Positions 11,701 to 22,146 of a stretch of DNA of 64,000 nucleotides are shown in pieces. Every line of letters begins with the position of its first letter. The first letter of the stretch is position 1. The notes beneath the pieces were generated by a model. The model ran no database searches. It saw only the letters and a list, made by a program, of their open reading frames with translations, and had not been told where the DNA came from. This stretch comes from Helianthus annuus (lineage: Eukaryota > Streptophyta > Magnoliopsida > Asterales > Asteraceae): assembly GCF_002127325.2 (NCBI RefSeq), contig NC_035439.2:139935901-139999900 (forward strand), given 5' to 3'. The position numbers and the translations under genes are program-made.

Positions 11701-13889
11701 AGGTTTTTTGGCTTGTACATGTAGGTAAAATCATATATAAACCTTAGTTATAACTATATTTTGGATAAGGGATGCTAAAAACTTATGGGATATATATAAA
11801 AATTTATATAATCTTTTTCCGCCTCGGGTACGAAAAGCCCACCGCTTTTGCGCTTTGCGCCTCATTTTTAGACCTCGTCGCTTTTGTGCACCTCTTGCTT
11901 TTTAAAACCAAGATGGTTAGTTAACTAATTACACATATGATTTTTTGGGATTTCTTGTTCTTAGCCCGGGTGTTACATGCATCTCTTTTGTAACTTATAT
12001 ATAATTTGTCTCCTTCTTAGAGGCATTATACGTTGACGAATTGGAGGATTTACTTGATGATTTTATGCTCTCACTTAATACTGAGATTGATGACGGTAGC
12101 ATCGAGGAGGTAATACTCTTTCACATAATTGTTTGTACGGTAGATTAGTAGTAATATCATGTGGAATTATATTGTATCTTCATGTTTGAACATCGGAGAG
12201 TGTTCACTTTATGTATATTTTTGTCTTTTTGGTTTATTCTCACCATCATTCTCTCATCTTCATTGATGCGGTACTTTAGTAGTTACAACTTTACAAAAAC
12301 AATAGGAAACGACATAAAATTCTTGGTTATTAAAAAATGTATTAAAGGTTGTAGATGTCTTTAATTCTATGCAGTTAATGCGGTAAAATATCGGATATCG
12401 GTAAAGGACCGATATCTGAAATATAGGTTATCTCGGTGAGATACTGGTGGGATATCGGTAATTTTAATATAATGCAGAATTTATATATATAGCAATTTAA
12501 CACCAACAATTCAGTGATATATCAGTGATATATTGGTTATATCGGTCAAATATCGGTGATATATCGGTTATATCGGTCAAATATCGGTGATATATCGGTT
12601 ATATCGGTCAATATCGCCGATAATATCGGTACCGATACTTTGACCTATATTTGACACCGATATTTTACTAAGGGACCGATATATCACCGATATCTCACCG
12701 ATATTAACTGCATAGGTCTTTATGTCATTCACTTGTTTGACTGTAGCGAAGCATTAAACGTTGCTTTAACATCTTTTATTTACTGACCTAACAGTGTTTT
12801 AAATTGTTTCTAAGTAGTTGATTGATTGATGATCTCATCTTTAATGATTAGTTACTCGTTTAGCTATTTTCTCATTTAAAATTTCATTTTTATTTGTTAT
12901 TAGGTAGCGGATAATTTAATGATCATGCATGAAGAATGTTTGGAAGGCAACTTTGCCTCAATTGAACGACTAAGGCAATCAATTCCTGCCGCTAATCATC
13001 GCATGCAGGTACTATGTCAAATTTGTTATATCGTTCCCAACCCCCCCCCCCCCCCCCTCTTTAATTGTTACCAGTAATTTAGCTAATAGTGCATATCTCT
13101 ACATTTGAAACTCTACATTTATCTTATATTAGTTTGTTTTATCTATGCGGTTTTTAAAAACTATAAGTAGGATTGTATCTCGTTGAACCAGTAGAAACTT
13201 TGTGAAGAGTAAAATGGCATTTTCGTCCCTGAGGTTTGGCTAGTTTTGCGACTTTCGTCCAAAGGTTTGTTTTTTTCCATCTAGATCCAAAAGGGTTGAT
13301 TTTTTTTTTCATTTTTCATCCGGCTCGTTAACTCCATTCATTTTTCTCCGTTAAGTCAGTAGTATTTTCGTCTTTTTTGCTAATTTAGAGGGCAATTCGG
13401 TATTTTTCACCTAATGTAAAAAGACCGAATACCCCTGAAAAAGACCGAATTGCCCATTAAGTTAACTAAAAATACGGAAATACCCCTGACTTAACAGAGA
13501 AAAATGGATGGAGTTAACGAGCCGGATGAAAATGGCAAGATTCTAAACCTTTTGGATCCAGATGCGAAAATACAAACCTTTTGTTGATTTGAAATGTATC
13601 TACAACTAGAAAGCTGAATTCGTCGGTAACAACAACATTCTAAATCTAACGATTCAAGTTCAATCTTGTTCATGTAACCTGTCAGGTTGTGAACGGTGGT
13701 GATGATGATGATTCCGATACAGCATCAAGTTCAGGTGACGAATCAATGGAGATGTCAGATGAACTGGACCCATCTTCGAACATCTCTGGTATGACTATAA
13801 GTGAACCACCACGGGCACAGGCACCAATCGTTGATGCAGATGGCTGGACCGTAGTTTCTTCTAGAAGAAACAAAGGTGGCAGGCCCTAA
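8781..13889 (+). CDS. TSR2: Pre-rRNA-processing protein TSR2 homologue
   Basis: Four exons, 8781-8964, 12021-12109, 12904-13008 and 13686-13889 (stop TAA), give an uninterrupted 193-residue protein; every junction has GT-AG and matching phase. Residues about 10-110 are the conserved TSR2 core, with LLGRWSALQMAIQNEWGG in exon 1, an LYVDELEDLLDDFMLSLN block in exon 2 and MHEECLEGN in exon 3. The last exon is an acidic Asp/Ser tail ending in a DGWTVVSSRR motif and a basic end. In yeast, Tsr2 is the escort for ribosomal protein eS26, releasing it from its importin for the 90S pre-ribosome; a nuclear role in 40S maturation is inferred here by homology. The start is the first ATG of the frame and fits the family. 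Introns 1-3 (3,056, 794 and 677 bp) hold several MITEs. A degraded copy of the last exon lies at 19,701-19,993. Confidence 0.93.
9086..9345. repeat. GGTTAATCGGTTCGG-type repeat in TSR2 intron 1
   Basis: Dense CGGTT/GGTTAA tracts similar to the hAT-type MITE family, but without a clean terminus or target duplication. Probably an old, eroded copy, most like 56,974-57,364. Confidence 0.45.
9430..9650. repeat. GGTACCGG-rich hAT-like MITE remnant
   Basis: Many GGTACCG/CGGTACC units. The right end reads GCTCATCCCTA, the inverse of the TAGGGATGAGC start of the element interrupted by the retrotransposon at 38,242. The left end is degenerate. Open frames here on the minus strand are repeat artefacts. 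Confidence 0.5.
9652..9698. repeat. Perfect 23-bp inverted repeat
   Basis: Arms 9652-9674 and 9676-9698 are exactly complementary around a single base. It sits directly right of the GGTACC element. A weaker relative of its right arm and following 60 bp reappears at about 10,686-10,780. Confidence 0.85.
10012..10543. mobile_element. hAT-type MITE in TSR2 intron 1 (CGGTTCGG family)
   Basis: A 532-bp element from TAGGGGTGAGCAG to GTGCACACCCCTA with the exact 8-bp duplication CAAGTAGG (10,004-10,011 and 10,544-10,551). Same family as the MKP1 intron element, in the opposite orientation. Confidence 0.88.
10906..11234. mobile_element. Foldback MITE, Mutator-like, 9-bp target duplication
   Basis: A 329-bp palindrome from GAGTTAATTAC to GTAATTAACTC in TSR2 intron 1, with the exact duplication AAACAATTA (10,897-10,905 and 11,235-11,243). 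Confidence 0.88.
11507..11912. mobile_element. MITE with GGTTTTAAAAAGC ends, 8-bp target duplication
   Basis: Left end CTGGGTTTTAAAAAGC and right end inverted CTTGGTTTTAAAAAGC, flanked by the exact 8-bp repeat ATGGTTAG (11,499-11,506 and 11,913-11,920). The ends are rich in GGCGC/GCGCC. The duplication length suggests hAT. A possible relative is at 54,680-54,840. Confidence 0.75.
12367..12715. repeat. ATATCGGTGATAT-rich element in TSR2 intron 2
   Basis: The left end reads CTATGCAGTTAAT and the right end is its inverse ATTAACTGCATAG. The interior is made of ATATCGGT repeats. GTCTTTA flanks both sides (12,357-12,363 and 12,716-12,722), which may be part of a decayed target duplication. A right-end scrap is also in the MKP1 intron at 3280-3312. 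Confidence 0.6.
13207..13580. mobile_element. Truncated foldback MITE in TSR2 intron 3
   Basis: Starts GAGTAAAATGGCATTTTCGTCC like the intact copy at 58,688 and folds back around 13,390, but the right arm stops short of the terminal repeat. The duplicated TSR2 fragment at 19,701 begins inside this remnant, so it predates that duplication. A run of about 17 C lies at 13,039-13,057 just before it. Confidence 0.7.
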
Positions 13890-14247
13890 GTTTGTTGTCT
13901 TTAGTATATTTATATTTATACAACTTAATTTTCGGAAGACAGATACTTTATATACAAGTATGTAGTGTTCTCAAGATCTTATGTTGGTGTGTTATATTCA
14001 GACAGCTTTTGGTGCTTGTAATTTTAGCTTTTCTCCTATGTCTGAGGTTTTGTCTGATTTGTTTGTTTTGCAGAAAATTCTATATGCTTTGAATGATCAT
14101 ATTGATGTCATGAATCATATATGTATTATATATTTATCTCTACAACCTTGTTATATGCCTAGGCAGCATTGTGTGCTTTTGGTAGCATGTGTCCATCTTA
14201 GCTGCCCCTTTGTGTCGAGATTCAAGAATATACCATAGTTTTCTATA

Positions 14248-15562
14248 GAGTAAAATGCCCGGATAGTCCCTGTGGTTTTGTAAAATAACACTATAGTCCC
14301 AAACTTTTGAAAATTACACCGGTGCTCCCTGTGGTTTACTTTTTGTTACTCGGATGGTACCTGGAGTGGATGTCCATTAGTTTACTCCGTTAAGTCCATC
14401 TGAAATTACTTTTTTACCCCTCCTTTTAAAAAATATAAAAAACAAGTATGGCTATTCTCCACCTTCATCTCTTCCTTCTCTGTGAACAAACCATTGCCAC
14501 CACCATGTGAGCCAGCCATCAAGTAGCCAGGGAACCACCACACCGCAAACAACCATGGAAGTTGTGGTTCTGCATCCGAGTCACCTCGACCATCACTGCT
14601 ACAGCTATGGTTCAAATCCACCATCACCATCGCTGCCATCAGAGCTGGAATCACTTCGGGAGCACTGAAAAAAACACCATCGCCGCTAAGGGTTTCATCA
14701 GAACTCTAGTTATTGACTTATTGTTGGGTTTCGTCATAGGTTGAGGTCGTTAGAAGTCACCATAGAACGGGATTAAGGTGGGGAGAAGTATGGATGACGG
14801 TGCTGGTTACTGTCCCATATGACGACAGTTCTTGGGTTTTAATCATATGTGCGAATTGTGTAATTGGAAAACAGGGGATTATGTTTATGTTAATCACATG
14901 TAGATTCCATCTGTTTGTTTTTTTTATTTTTCAGGTATTATCAACAAAAGGGGAACTATAGATTCACTTAACATGTGGCTTCTCTTTTTGAATGTTGAAT
15001 GCATCTTTGGTGATGTGAGTTGTGACTTGTTTGAATTTAACAAACTACGGAACATAGCAATGGACCGATCAGCAGGTACGTCGCCGGAACTGGATGCTCG
15101 TCGGCCGAAGACGAGCGTGGTATGGTGTCGTGGAGGTGGGGTTTCAGGTTTGGGCGGTGCTTGATGGAGAAAATGGTGATGGTAGAGGGTTGGGTGATAG
15201 ATGTTGCAGATGAAGTTGGGGGTGAGTGGTGGGTCGGCGATGAAGAGGCGGGGTGGGTGTTTGTCCGGCGGTCAAGGGGTAGGGTGGCTATGGTGATGGT
15301 GGGTGTGGGTGGCCGGTTGTTTATAAGCGAGGGGTAAATAAGGTGGGCCCCACACTTTTAATAATCCATAATTGTTTTTTTAAAGGGAGGGGTAAATAAG
15401 TAATTTCAGATGGAATTAACGGAGAAAACTAACGGACATCCACTCCATGGACCATCCGAGTAACAAAAAGTAAACCATATGGAGCACCGGTGTAATTTTC
15501 AAAAGTTGAGGACTATAGGTATTATTTTATAAAATCACAGGTACTGTACGGGCATTTTACTC
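14248..15562. mobile_element. Foldback Mutator-like element carrying about 0.9 kb of unrelated sequence
   Basis: The ends GAGTAAAATGCCC and GGGCATTTTACTC and arms of about 180 bp match the foldback MITE family. The exact 9-bp duplication TTTTCTATA is at 14,239-14,247 and 15,563-15,571. Unlike the others, it holds a non-palindromic core at about 14,430-15,340 that is GC-richer than the arms (CACCACC on the left, GGTGGGGT-like on the right). The core has short open frames on both strands (14,406-14,654 minus, 15,122-15,337 plus) that I do not recognise. It could be captured host DNA, as in Pack-MULEs, or a later insertion. Confidence 0.8.
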
Positions 15563-15907
15563 TTTTCTATATGTAGTGAATGTAAAAATAGCTTATTGAA
15601 AAAATACACAGTTAAACTTTTCTTTTTCTATTTTATCACTTTACTGCAACTGTTCCACAAATAAACTAAACAGTGAAGACATCAGTACGAATGACGAATG
15701 TTGGATTTTATGCAAATCTGACATTTAAGTTAATGAATTGACAATTGTAGACACTTTTTGTACAACAGAAAATAACCGCAGTGCTTATATATCTTAAACA
15801 GGAGTTTTGCAAACTCAACGGCAATACCATGGGCCAACGACAATAGTAAAATTGCTACTTAACCAATACGAAACAGTTGCACAATGATCAGAAGATACAT
15901 TCAACAT

Positions 15908-18024
15908 TTACTGTCTAAATTTCCTACGCAGGCTCCGAAAATGCACAACTGTTGTTACATATATCCGATCCTTCATGTTACTCAAGGAGGCAAAAAACAA
16001 ATATCTGCACCGGTTATTGAGAAATAAAGCACCACATAATCCCAAAAATCCGACGGCAAATCCACCACCCATACCTGTGTAATATGATTTCCAAAATTCG
16101 TCTCTATCTTCCTTTCCAACAACAGTTGCAGGTGGAGGTGGAGGTGGAGATGGAAGCCCGCATCTTTGTGTAAGTGGGAGTCCACAAAGTTGAGGGTTAC
16201 CACTGTAGGATGTATAATTGAAGCTTTGGAGTTGAGTTCCGGTTGGTATTCTTCCTGACAAGTTGTTGTAGGAGAGGTTAAGATAACTTAAACGTGTTAA
16301 CTGTGATAAACTCGACGGAATATTTCCAGAGAACTCGTTTCTTGACAAGTCAAGAGAATCAAGAGATCTCAACCGACCCATATGCTTTGGAAGTTCCCCG
16401 TGTAGTTTGTTGTCCGAAAAATTTAAAGAGACCAACTCTAGAAGATTAGTGATCTCAGAGGGAAGTTTCCCATACAATTTGTTGCTTGAAATATCAATGC
16501 TCTTTAGTAGGTGAAGGATACCTCTTCCAAATTCACGTTGTGTTCCCTTCCATGCAACCAGTGCATTGTCGGTGAAAAGGGCCTCTTCATCCGAAGCGCA
16601 ACTGGAATTACGTCCTCTCCGCTTCGGACATGTATATGCACTGCGATTCATTGAATAACGAATTGATCTAGGGTGATGGTATTGCCAAGGGAGAGTTGAT
16701 ACATAAGAGGAGTAATAATGGCTCATAACATCATCTCCAAGCCGTCTATTAGCCATAGCCGTGAAATTACCAAAGCATCTAGGAATGTTACCCAATAATC
16801 CTTCGAGTTGGTTGTTACTCAAATCTATTCCAGGGTAGCGTTCAAAGACCGACGTGATATCTGGTAGCGTACCTTTAATTTCATTTGAAGAAAGGTTAAG
16901 AAATTTCAACCCAGATGGTAAGTCCCAGAACCACTCGGGAATGCGATCCGATATTCCATTATTCGAAATATCAAGATATGCAAAATTTCTTTGAGATTGA
17001 ATCCACATGGGGAAACTAGGGCCCAACTTGCAGGATTGCATCTTTATAGTGTTTAACTGGAATCGGATTTTCGCATGGGAGCTTAAGTTTAGTGCAAAAG
17101 AATTGAAAGACAGGTCCAGATAGGTTAGTTGAGTCACTCCTATTAAGTTTCACTCGTCAACTTGAGTGAGGTTTAGAAAATGAACATCAGAGATTACACC
17201 TTTTAGGGGACACGGGGTGGTGCGTTATAGCACCGTGATGAACAAAAATAACGTGTTGAACACCGCCCCGCCTATTAAGTTTCACTCGTTATTTTTATAA
17301 CTCGTAATAATCTTCACGCGTTGAACTTCAGGTTCTTTTGTCCCACCCATTAAGATTCTTTTGTCCTTTTGTAAACAATTGAATACAAAGTTTGATGAAA
17401 AGTTCAATTCAGGTCCTCAACTTTTAAGACCTATTTTTAAATAGCTTTTCTATCACTAGTGATACCACCCCGCCTACATTTCTATCACTACTAGTGATAG
17501 AAATTTGGTTGATGACATGGCATGATATGAATGGACAATGGCATGATAAGATCGAAATGTTGTAAGTTGGTAAGGGAACTCAAAGAATGTGGTATAGGAT
17601 TGTACTGAAAATCAATTCCACTTAAATCAAGGTACTGTAACCGAGACAATAATGATAAAAAATGACTAATTGTAATATTACCAGACAAGCCGTTAGAAAA
17701 GGTCGAAAGATCAAGTTCAGTCACATGACCAGTGCGGTTGTTGCAACGGACACCCACCCATTGACAACAATCCTTCTTTTCTTTGTTCCCCCAATCATTT
17801 AGAGTGTTATTGATGTCGACTAGGTTTGCTTTGAAGCCTAGCAGTGTCTGCCTCTCCTTATCATTACAGGATCTCGTGAGCGACATGTTGGCATCGTCTA
17901 TGAACCCCGATGCATGACCACCGTTGATAAATGATCCCGTGAATAGCAGCATTGACACGAAAACAAACATTATATATATGATGTTGGTTCGTGTGTTATC
18001 AAAACCAAAACCAAAATCAATCAA
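15908..18024 (-). pseudogene. Leucine-rich-repeat receptor-like protein (RLP), broken
   Basis: The N-terminal part (18,024-17,491) has a hydrophobic signal segment, an LRR N-terminal cap (CNDKERQTLLGFKANL, DCCQWVGVRCNN) and the first LRRs. The C-terminal part (about 17,215-15,908) has LRRs, an acidic linker, a membrane segment (GFAVGFLGLCGALFLNN) and a short basic cytoplasmic tail, which is the plant RLP plan. The two halves are separated by a non-LRR insertion (about 17,197-17,490), and an in-frame TGA interrupts the frame near 17,153. A second deletion fuses LSNNQLEG to NIPRCFGNF near 16,790, so most of the usual 20 or more LRRs are missing. Intact relatives are plasma-membrane immune receptors that signal through partner kinases; this copy is unlikely to make one. 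The apparent ATG at 17,137 is internal. A partial second copy is at 20,844-22,146. Confidence 0.85.
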
Positions 18025-18150
18025 TTAAGTTTTTTGAACCTGTTGTTGAGGCTAAGAGTACTTGTTATAATCCTAAAATGCTCCATATTTATTTGCTAAA
18101 TATTTCCAAAAGAAGAAAAAAATCTTTCGAGTTGACTTGGTACATGGAAG

Positions 18151-18666
18151 TAGGGCTGGCAATTTTACACGAATACATGACACGAACCTACACGAAGTTA
18201 ACAGGTATCGTGTATGGCCTTAACAGGTATCGTGTACCAAACAGGTAGACACGAGACTATCTGTTAATTTTCGTCTATAAACAGGTTAAATACATGTTTA
18301 CCTGTTAATACCCATTAATACACGATAAGAAATTAAGTTAAATAAAACTCATCAGCCATGTGCGTGTGAGTTCCTTAATTCTTTTCTATTTTCATTCCTC
18401 ATTCAATTCAAAAATAAAATAAAACCCTAAACTCCCTTTGTAAACTCTCAGATAGCATGTTGTGTTCGTGTTTTTGTTCGTGTTAACAGGTAATTTTCGT
18501 GTATAACAGTCGAACAGTCGTGTTAACAGGTAATTTTCGTGTATATCGTGTCGTGTTCGTGTTTGAAAAAAAGGACACGATAAGTTATCGTGTATGAGAT
18601 TTCGTGTATCGTGTCTTATCGTGTCGTGTCTTATCGTGTACGGGTATACACGATATGTCAGCCCTT
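18151..18666. mobile_element. hAT-type MITE (ATCGTGTA-rich), 8-bp target duplication
   Basis: A 516-bp element from TAGGGCTGGCA to TGTCAGCCCTT with the exact 8-bp duplication CATGGAAG (18,143-18,150 and 18,667-18,674). The interior repeats CGTGTA/TACACG and AACAGGTA. Lies upstream of the RLP pseudogene. Confidence 0.85.
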
Positions 18667-18674
18667 CATGGAAG

Positions 18675-19140
18675 ATAACAGGTCTTCTAATCAGTCCAAC
18701 CCATTGAGTGAATTTGGAATTTGGAATTTGAAATTTAATAAAGAAAAGTACTATAGTATTTTGAGGTGTATTAAGTTGACTTGGAAAATATAAGTCAACA
18801 AGTCTTCTGAGCTTTGACCTCTCAATCGTTTTATTTCTTTTAGAACCAGGGTGCGGACAATCTAGGAACGTGCGATCACATGGACCAGAACTTTGTATGG
18901 GCGGGCTTGATACTCTTGAACTGGGCTGAAATGTTTTTTTATTAATTAAATTAAAAAATATTAAGTGGGTGACCTTTGAAAAACCAAGAACACTCGATTT
19001 GACTAAACTTTGAGAAGAAATTTAGGCACTTTCTTTTTAATTTAAAAATCAAAACATATAAATATAGAGATAAGAAACCCACTGTTGTAGAGATCCCTAG
19101 GCGTTAGTCGGGCAGTGGAGTACTGACTAGGGATTAATCG
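18675..19140. other. Intergenic, no gene seen
   Basis: AT-rich, with no open frame or repeat that I can support. A (TA)n run follows at 19,147-19,183. Confidence 0.5.
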
Positions 19141-19143
19141 GAT

Positions 19144-19184
<41 letters not shown>

Positions 19185-19189
<5 letters not shown>

Positions 19190-19570
19190 AAGATAGTGTA
19201 AAAAGGGCCTAAAGTGTGAGAAGTGTAAGAAGTGTATTATAACACTATATATAATACTATATAACACCATATAAACACCGTATAACAACATGTAACACCA
19301 TATAATACCATATAACACTATGTAACACCATATATCATTATATAACAAATATAACACTATAAGTTGTCTGATAGCATGTCTATGATAGATGTATAGTGTT
19401 ATATTTGTTATATAATGATATATAGTGTAACATAGTGTTATATGGTATTATATGTTGTTACATATTGTTATACGGTGTTTATATGGTGTTATATAGTATT
19501 ATATATAGTGTTATAATACACTTCTTACACTTCTCACACTTTAAGCACTTTTTACAAGATCCTCTACCTA
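19185..19570. mobile_element. Foldback element embedded in (TA)n
   Basis: Arms of about 185 bp (ATAACAC/GTGTTAT-rich) fold back on each other around 19,375. The ends read GGGTAAAG and CTCTACC with inner GTGAGAAGTGTAAGAAGTG, closely like the ends of the Mutator-type element at 22,663-23,948. (TA)n tracts on both sides (19,147-19,183 and 19,573-19,617) hide any target duplication. Confidence 0.7.
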
Positions 19571-19622
<52 letters not shown>

Positions 19623-19623
<1 letters not shown>

Positions 19624-19654
19624 TAGGTTATAACCCCGTGTATTACACGGGGTT
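19623..19654 (-). mobile_element. Helitron-like 3' end, minus strand
   Basis: On the minus strand a perfect 10-bp hairpin (AACCCCGTGT with loop ATT, 19,632-19,654) is followed after 5 nt by CTAG (19,623-19,626) and T. Only about 45 bp separate it from the TSR2 fragment, so its body is not seen. Confidence 0.6.
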
Positions 19655-19700
19655 GGATAAATGTTGTTTTATATACGAAACAATAAAAAGTTATATATTT

Positions 19701-20738
19701 AACCTTTTCGATCCAGATGCGAAAATACAAACCTTTTGTAAATTTGAAATATATCTACAACTAGAAAGCCGAATTCCTTGGTAACAACAACATTCTAAAT
19801 CTAACGATTCAAGTTCAATCTTGTTCATGTAACCTGTCAGGTTGTGAACGGTGGTGATGATGATGATGATTCGGATACAGCATCAAGTTCAGGTGACGAA
19901 TCAATGGAGATGTCAGATGAACTGGACCCATCTTCGAACCTCTCTGGTATGACTATAAGTGAACCACCACGGGCACAGGCACCAATCGTTGATTAAAGTT
20001 TTAATTTTTGGTAAGTTAACCTCTCTGATTAATTTGATTTTTTACTTCTAATTCAAAAGTTTCCATCTTTTGCGATTTAACCACTTTGATTTTTTTACTT
20101 ATGTGTTGTAATCTTGACTTTGGAGGTTTTTCAAAGAAAAAATGATTATACATATGGTTGTTGTAACCTTGGCTTTGGAGGTTTTTAAAAAAAAAATTGG
20201 TTTTTTTACTTTTCACACAAAAGTATTTCATAAATCACTTTTAACCCAAAACTATTTGTTTTTTTTACTTTTAACACAAAACTTTTTATCTTTTGCAATC
20301 TATCCTTACAACTTTTTTTACTTTCAACTTTGGTCCTTTATAGTTTTCATTTTCCCAAAATTTTTCGCTATATGCTTCGTTCTAAATTTTGTGACTTAAC
20401 ACATCGCACCGTGTGTCTTTGGTTTAGCGTTTTTACGTTTCGTTCTAAATTTTGCGAGTTAACAAGACACAATGTGCGTGTGTGGGTGAACATTTTTACA
20501 TCATCTACTTTTTTCCCGTTTGACGGATTCAACATAACGTGCTTATCCTAAATCGATTTAGTTATAAGTAAAGAATCCCCGCCGCATTGCGGCGGGTCGT
20601 AATTCTAGTTTATACAACTTAATTTTCGGAAGACAGATACTTTATATACAAGTATGTAGTGTTCTCAAGTTCTTATGTTGGTGTGTTATTCAGACAAAGC
20701 TTTTCGTGCTTGTATTTTAGCTTTTCTCCTCCTATGTC
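19701..20738 (+). pseudogene. Partial duplicate of the TSR2 3' end, interrupted
   Basis: 19,701-19,993 matches 13,546-13,835 (end of intron 3 and most of exon 4) with few changes, including an extra GAT in the Asp run. The match stops within the GTTGAT codons. It resumes at 20,609-20,738, matching the 3' flank 13,915 to about 14,042. The 79 bp between (exon end and stop) are gone and a Helitron-like piece (19,994-20,608) sits there. With the RLP fragment that follows, this is a copy of the TSR2-RLP interval. It has no start and cannot encode TSR2. Confidence 0.9.
19994..20608 (+). mobile_element. Helitron-like element, intact 3' end
   Basis: Ends in a 9-bp stem CCCGCCGCA/TGCGGCGGG (20,578-20,596) and CTAG (20,605-20,608) followed by T; the flank TTTATACAAC then matches the unbroken TSR2 3' region exactly. 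No TC start is visible at the left junction, so the 5' end was probably lost with the adjoining TSR2 sequence. Non-coding. Nearly the same 3' half occurs at 35,320-35,710. Confidence 0.75.
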
Positions 20739-20843
20739 GATCGAAATTTTTTATATATACTATGTTTGGCCCGGGCTTGCCCGGACTTTTTTTAGTGTCT
20801 GTGTCTTTCGGCCCTGGCACGTTCAACGGGCAAGATCCGCCAC

Positions 20844-22146
20844 TGTTCGTCTCTATCTTCCTTTCCAACAACACTTGCAGGTGGAGGTGGAGATGGAGAT
20901 GGAAGCCCACATCTTTGTGTAAGTGGGAGTCCACAAAGTTGAGGGTTACCACTGTAGGGGATGGTTCAAATGAAAACCACTTTTATTGTGAAAACTCGAA
21001 AACTAACTAAAAAAGTCTAAAAAAACCTAAAAAACATACATTTTTTTTTACAACTTTTTTTAGAAAAATCGCTACTTTTTATATATGGAAAAAAAATTTC
21101 AAAAAAAAAAAAAAAAATTGGTTGTACTGCACATGTGCACTAATACGGAAAGCCTAAACCACTTAACCCACCCCCCACCGACACCCCCCAACCCCCCTCC
21201 CCCCCAAAAAAAAAACCTAAATTCACCCTCCCACCAAAAGCCTAACCCACCCCCCCCCCCAAAAAAAAAAAAAAACCCTAAACCCCCCACCCTCCCGAAA
21301 ACCTAAAACTAAACCCTAAACATAAACTCGAAAAAAACCTAACCCCCCACCCCCACCCACCCAAAAACCTAAACCCCCCTCCCCTCCCACACCCAAAAAC
21401 CTAATCCTAATCCTAAACCTCCAAAAAACTAACCCTAAAAGCTAAACTAGAATCAAAAAGCTAATTTTAAGCATGTAATGCACATTGTAGTACATGTTAT
21501 ATTGCACATGTGCACTACTATAATAATAGTATTGAAAACAAGACGACATCATAAATCTTTTTTTATGTCATAAAAAATATGCTCGAATATACTTGAATGA
21601 AAGATAAGAAAATTTGTGATCTTATGGTGCCATTTTTGTTTTAAAATAATAACGTATGGAGAAATGGGAAATGTTTGAAAAGTTATATATTTTTTGTTCC
21701 AATTTTACCCCTCCTTCATTAAAAGTCTCTCCCCCCCCCCCCTTCTTTTTAGTGGGTTTTAGTTAGTTTTCTAGTTTTCACAATAACTAGTGGTTTTCAT
21801 TTGAACCTTCCCCTACCACTGTAAGATGTATAATTGAAGCTTTGGAGTTGAGTTCCGGTTGGTATTCTTCCTGACAAGTTGTTGTAGGAGAGGTTAAGAT
21901 AACTTAAACGTGTTACTGTGATAAACTCGACGGAATATTTCCAGAGAACTCGTTTCTTGACAAGTCAAGAGAATCAAGAGATCTCAACCGACCCATATGC
22001 TTTGGAAGTTCCCGTGCAGTCTGTTGTCCGAAAAATTTAAAGAGACCAACTCTAGAAGATTAGTGATCTCAGAGGGAAGTTTCCCATACAATTTGTTGCT
22101 TGAAATATCAATGTTCTTTAGTAGGTGAAGGATACCTCTTCCAAAA
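20844..22146 (-). pseudogene. Partial duplicate of the RLP C-terminal region, split by a MITE
   Basis: 20,844-20,956 and 21,814-22,146 together match 16,097-16,531 of the RLP pseudogene (Pro-rich linker and last LRRs) with a few substitutions and single-base deletions that break the frame. The two parts are separated exactly by the Mutator-type element 20,957-21,813. The match ends at 22,146. About 100 bp (20,739-20,843) between this and the TSR2 fragment are not present in the parent. Confidence 0.88.
20957..21813. mobile_element. Mutator-type MITE, 10-bp target duplication, with known empty site
   Basis: An 857-bp element with long imperfect inverted ends beginning GGGGATGGTTCAAATGAAAA and, inverted, GGGGAAGGTTCAAATGAAAA. 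The duplication TACCACTGTA is at 20,947-20,956 and 21,814-21,823; the unoccupied sequence is at 16,199-16,208 in the parent RLP copy. The interior has a C/A-rich tract (21,160-21,430) with scattered CCTAAACC units. A Pro-rich open frame there (21,085-21,306) is an artefact. Confidence 0.9.

Noticed and set aside
21085..21306. Pro/Asn-rich frame
   Set aside because: Comes from a C/A-rich tract inside a Mutator-type MITE. I also considered telomere-like repeats here, but the CCTAAACC units are irregular and scattered.
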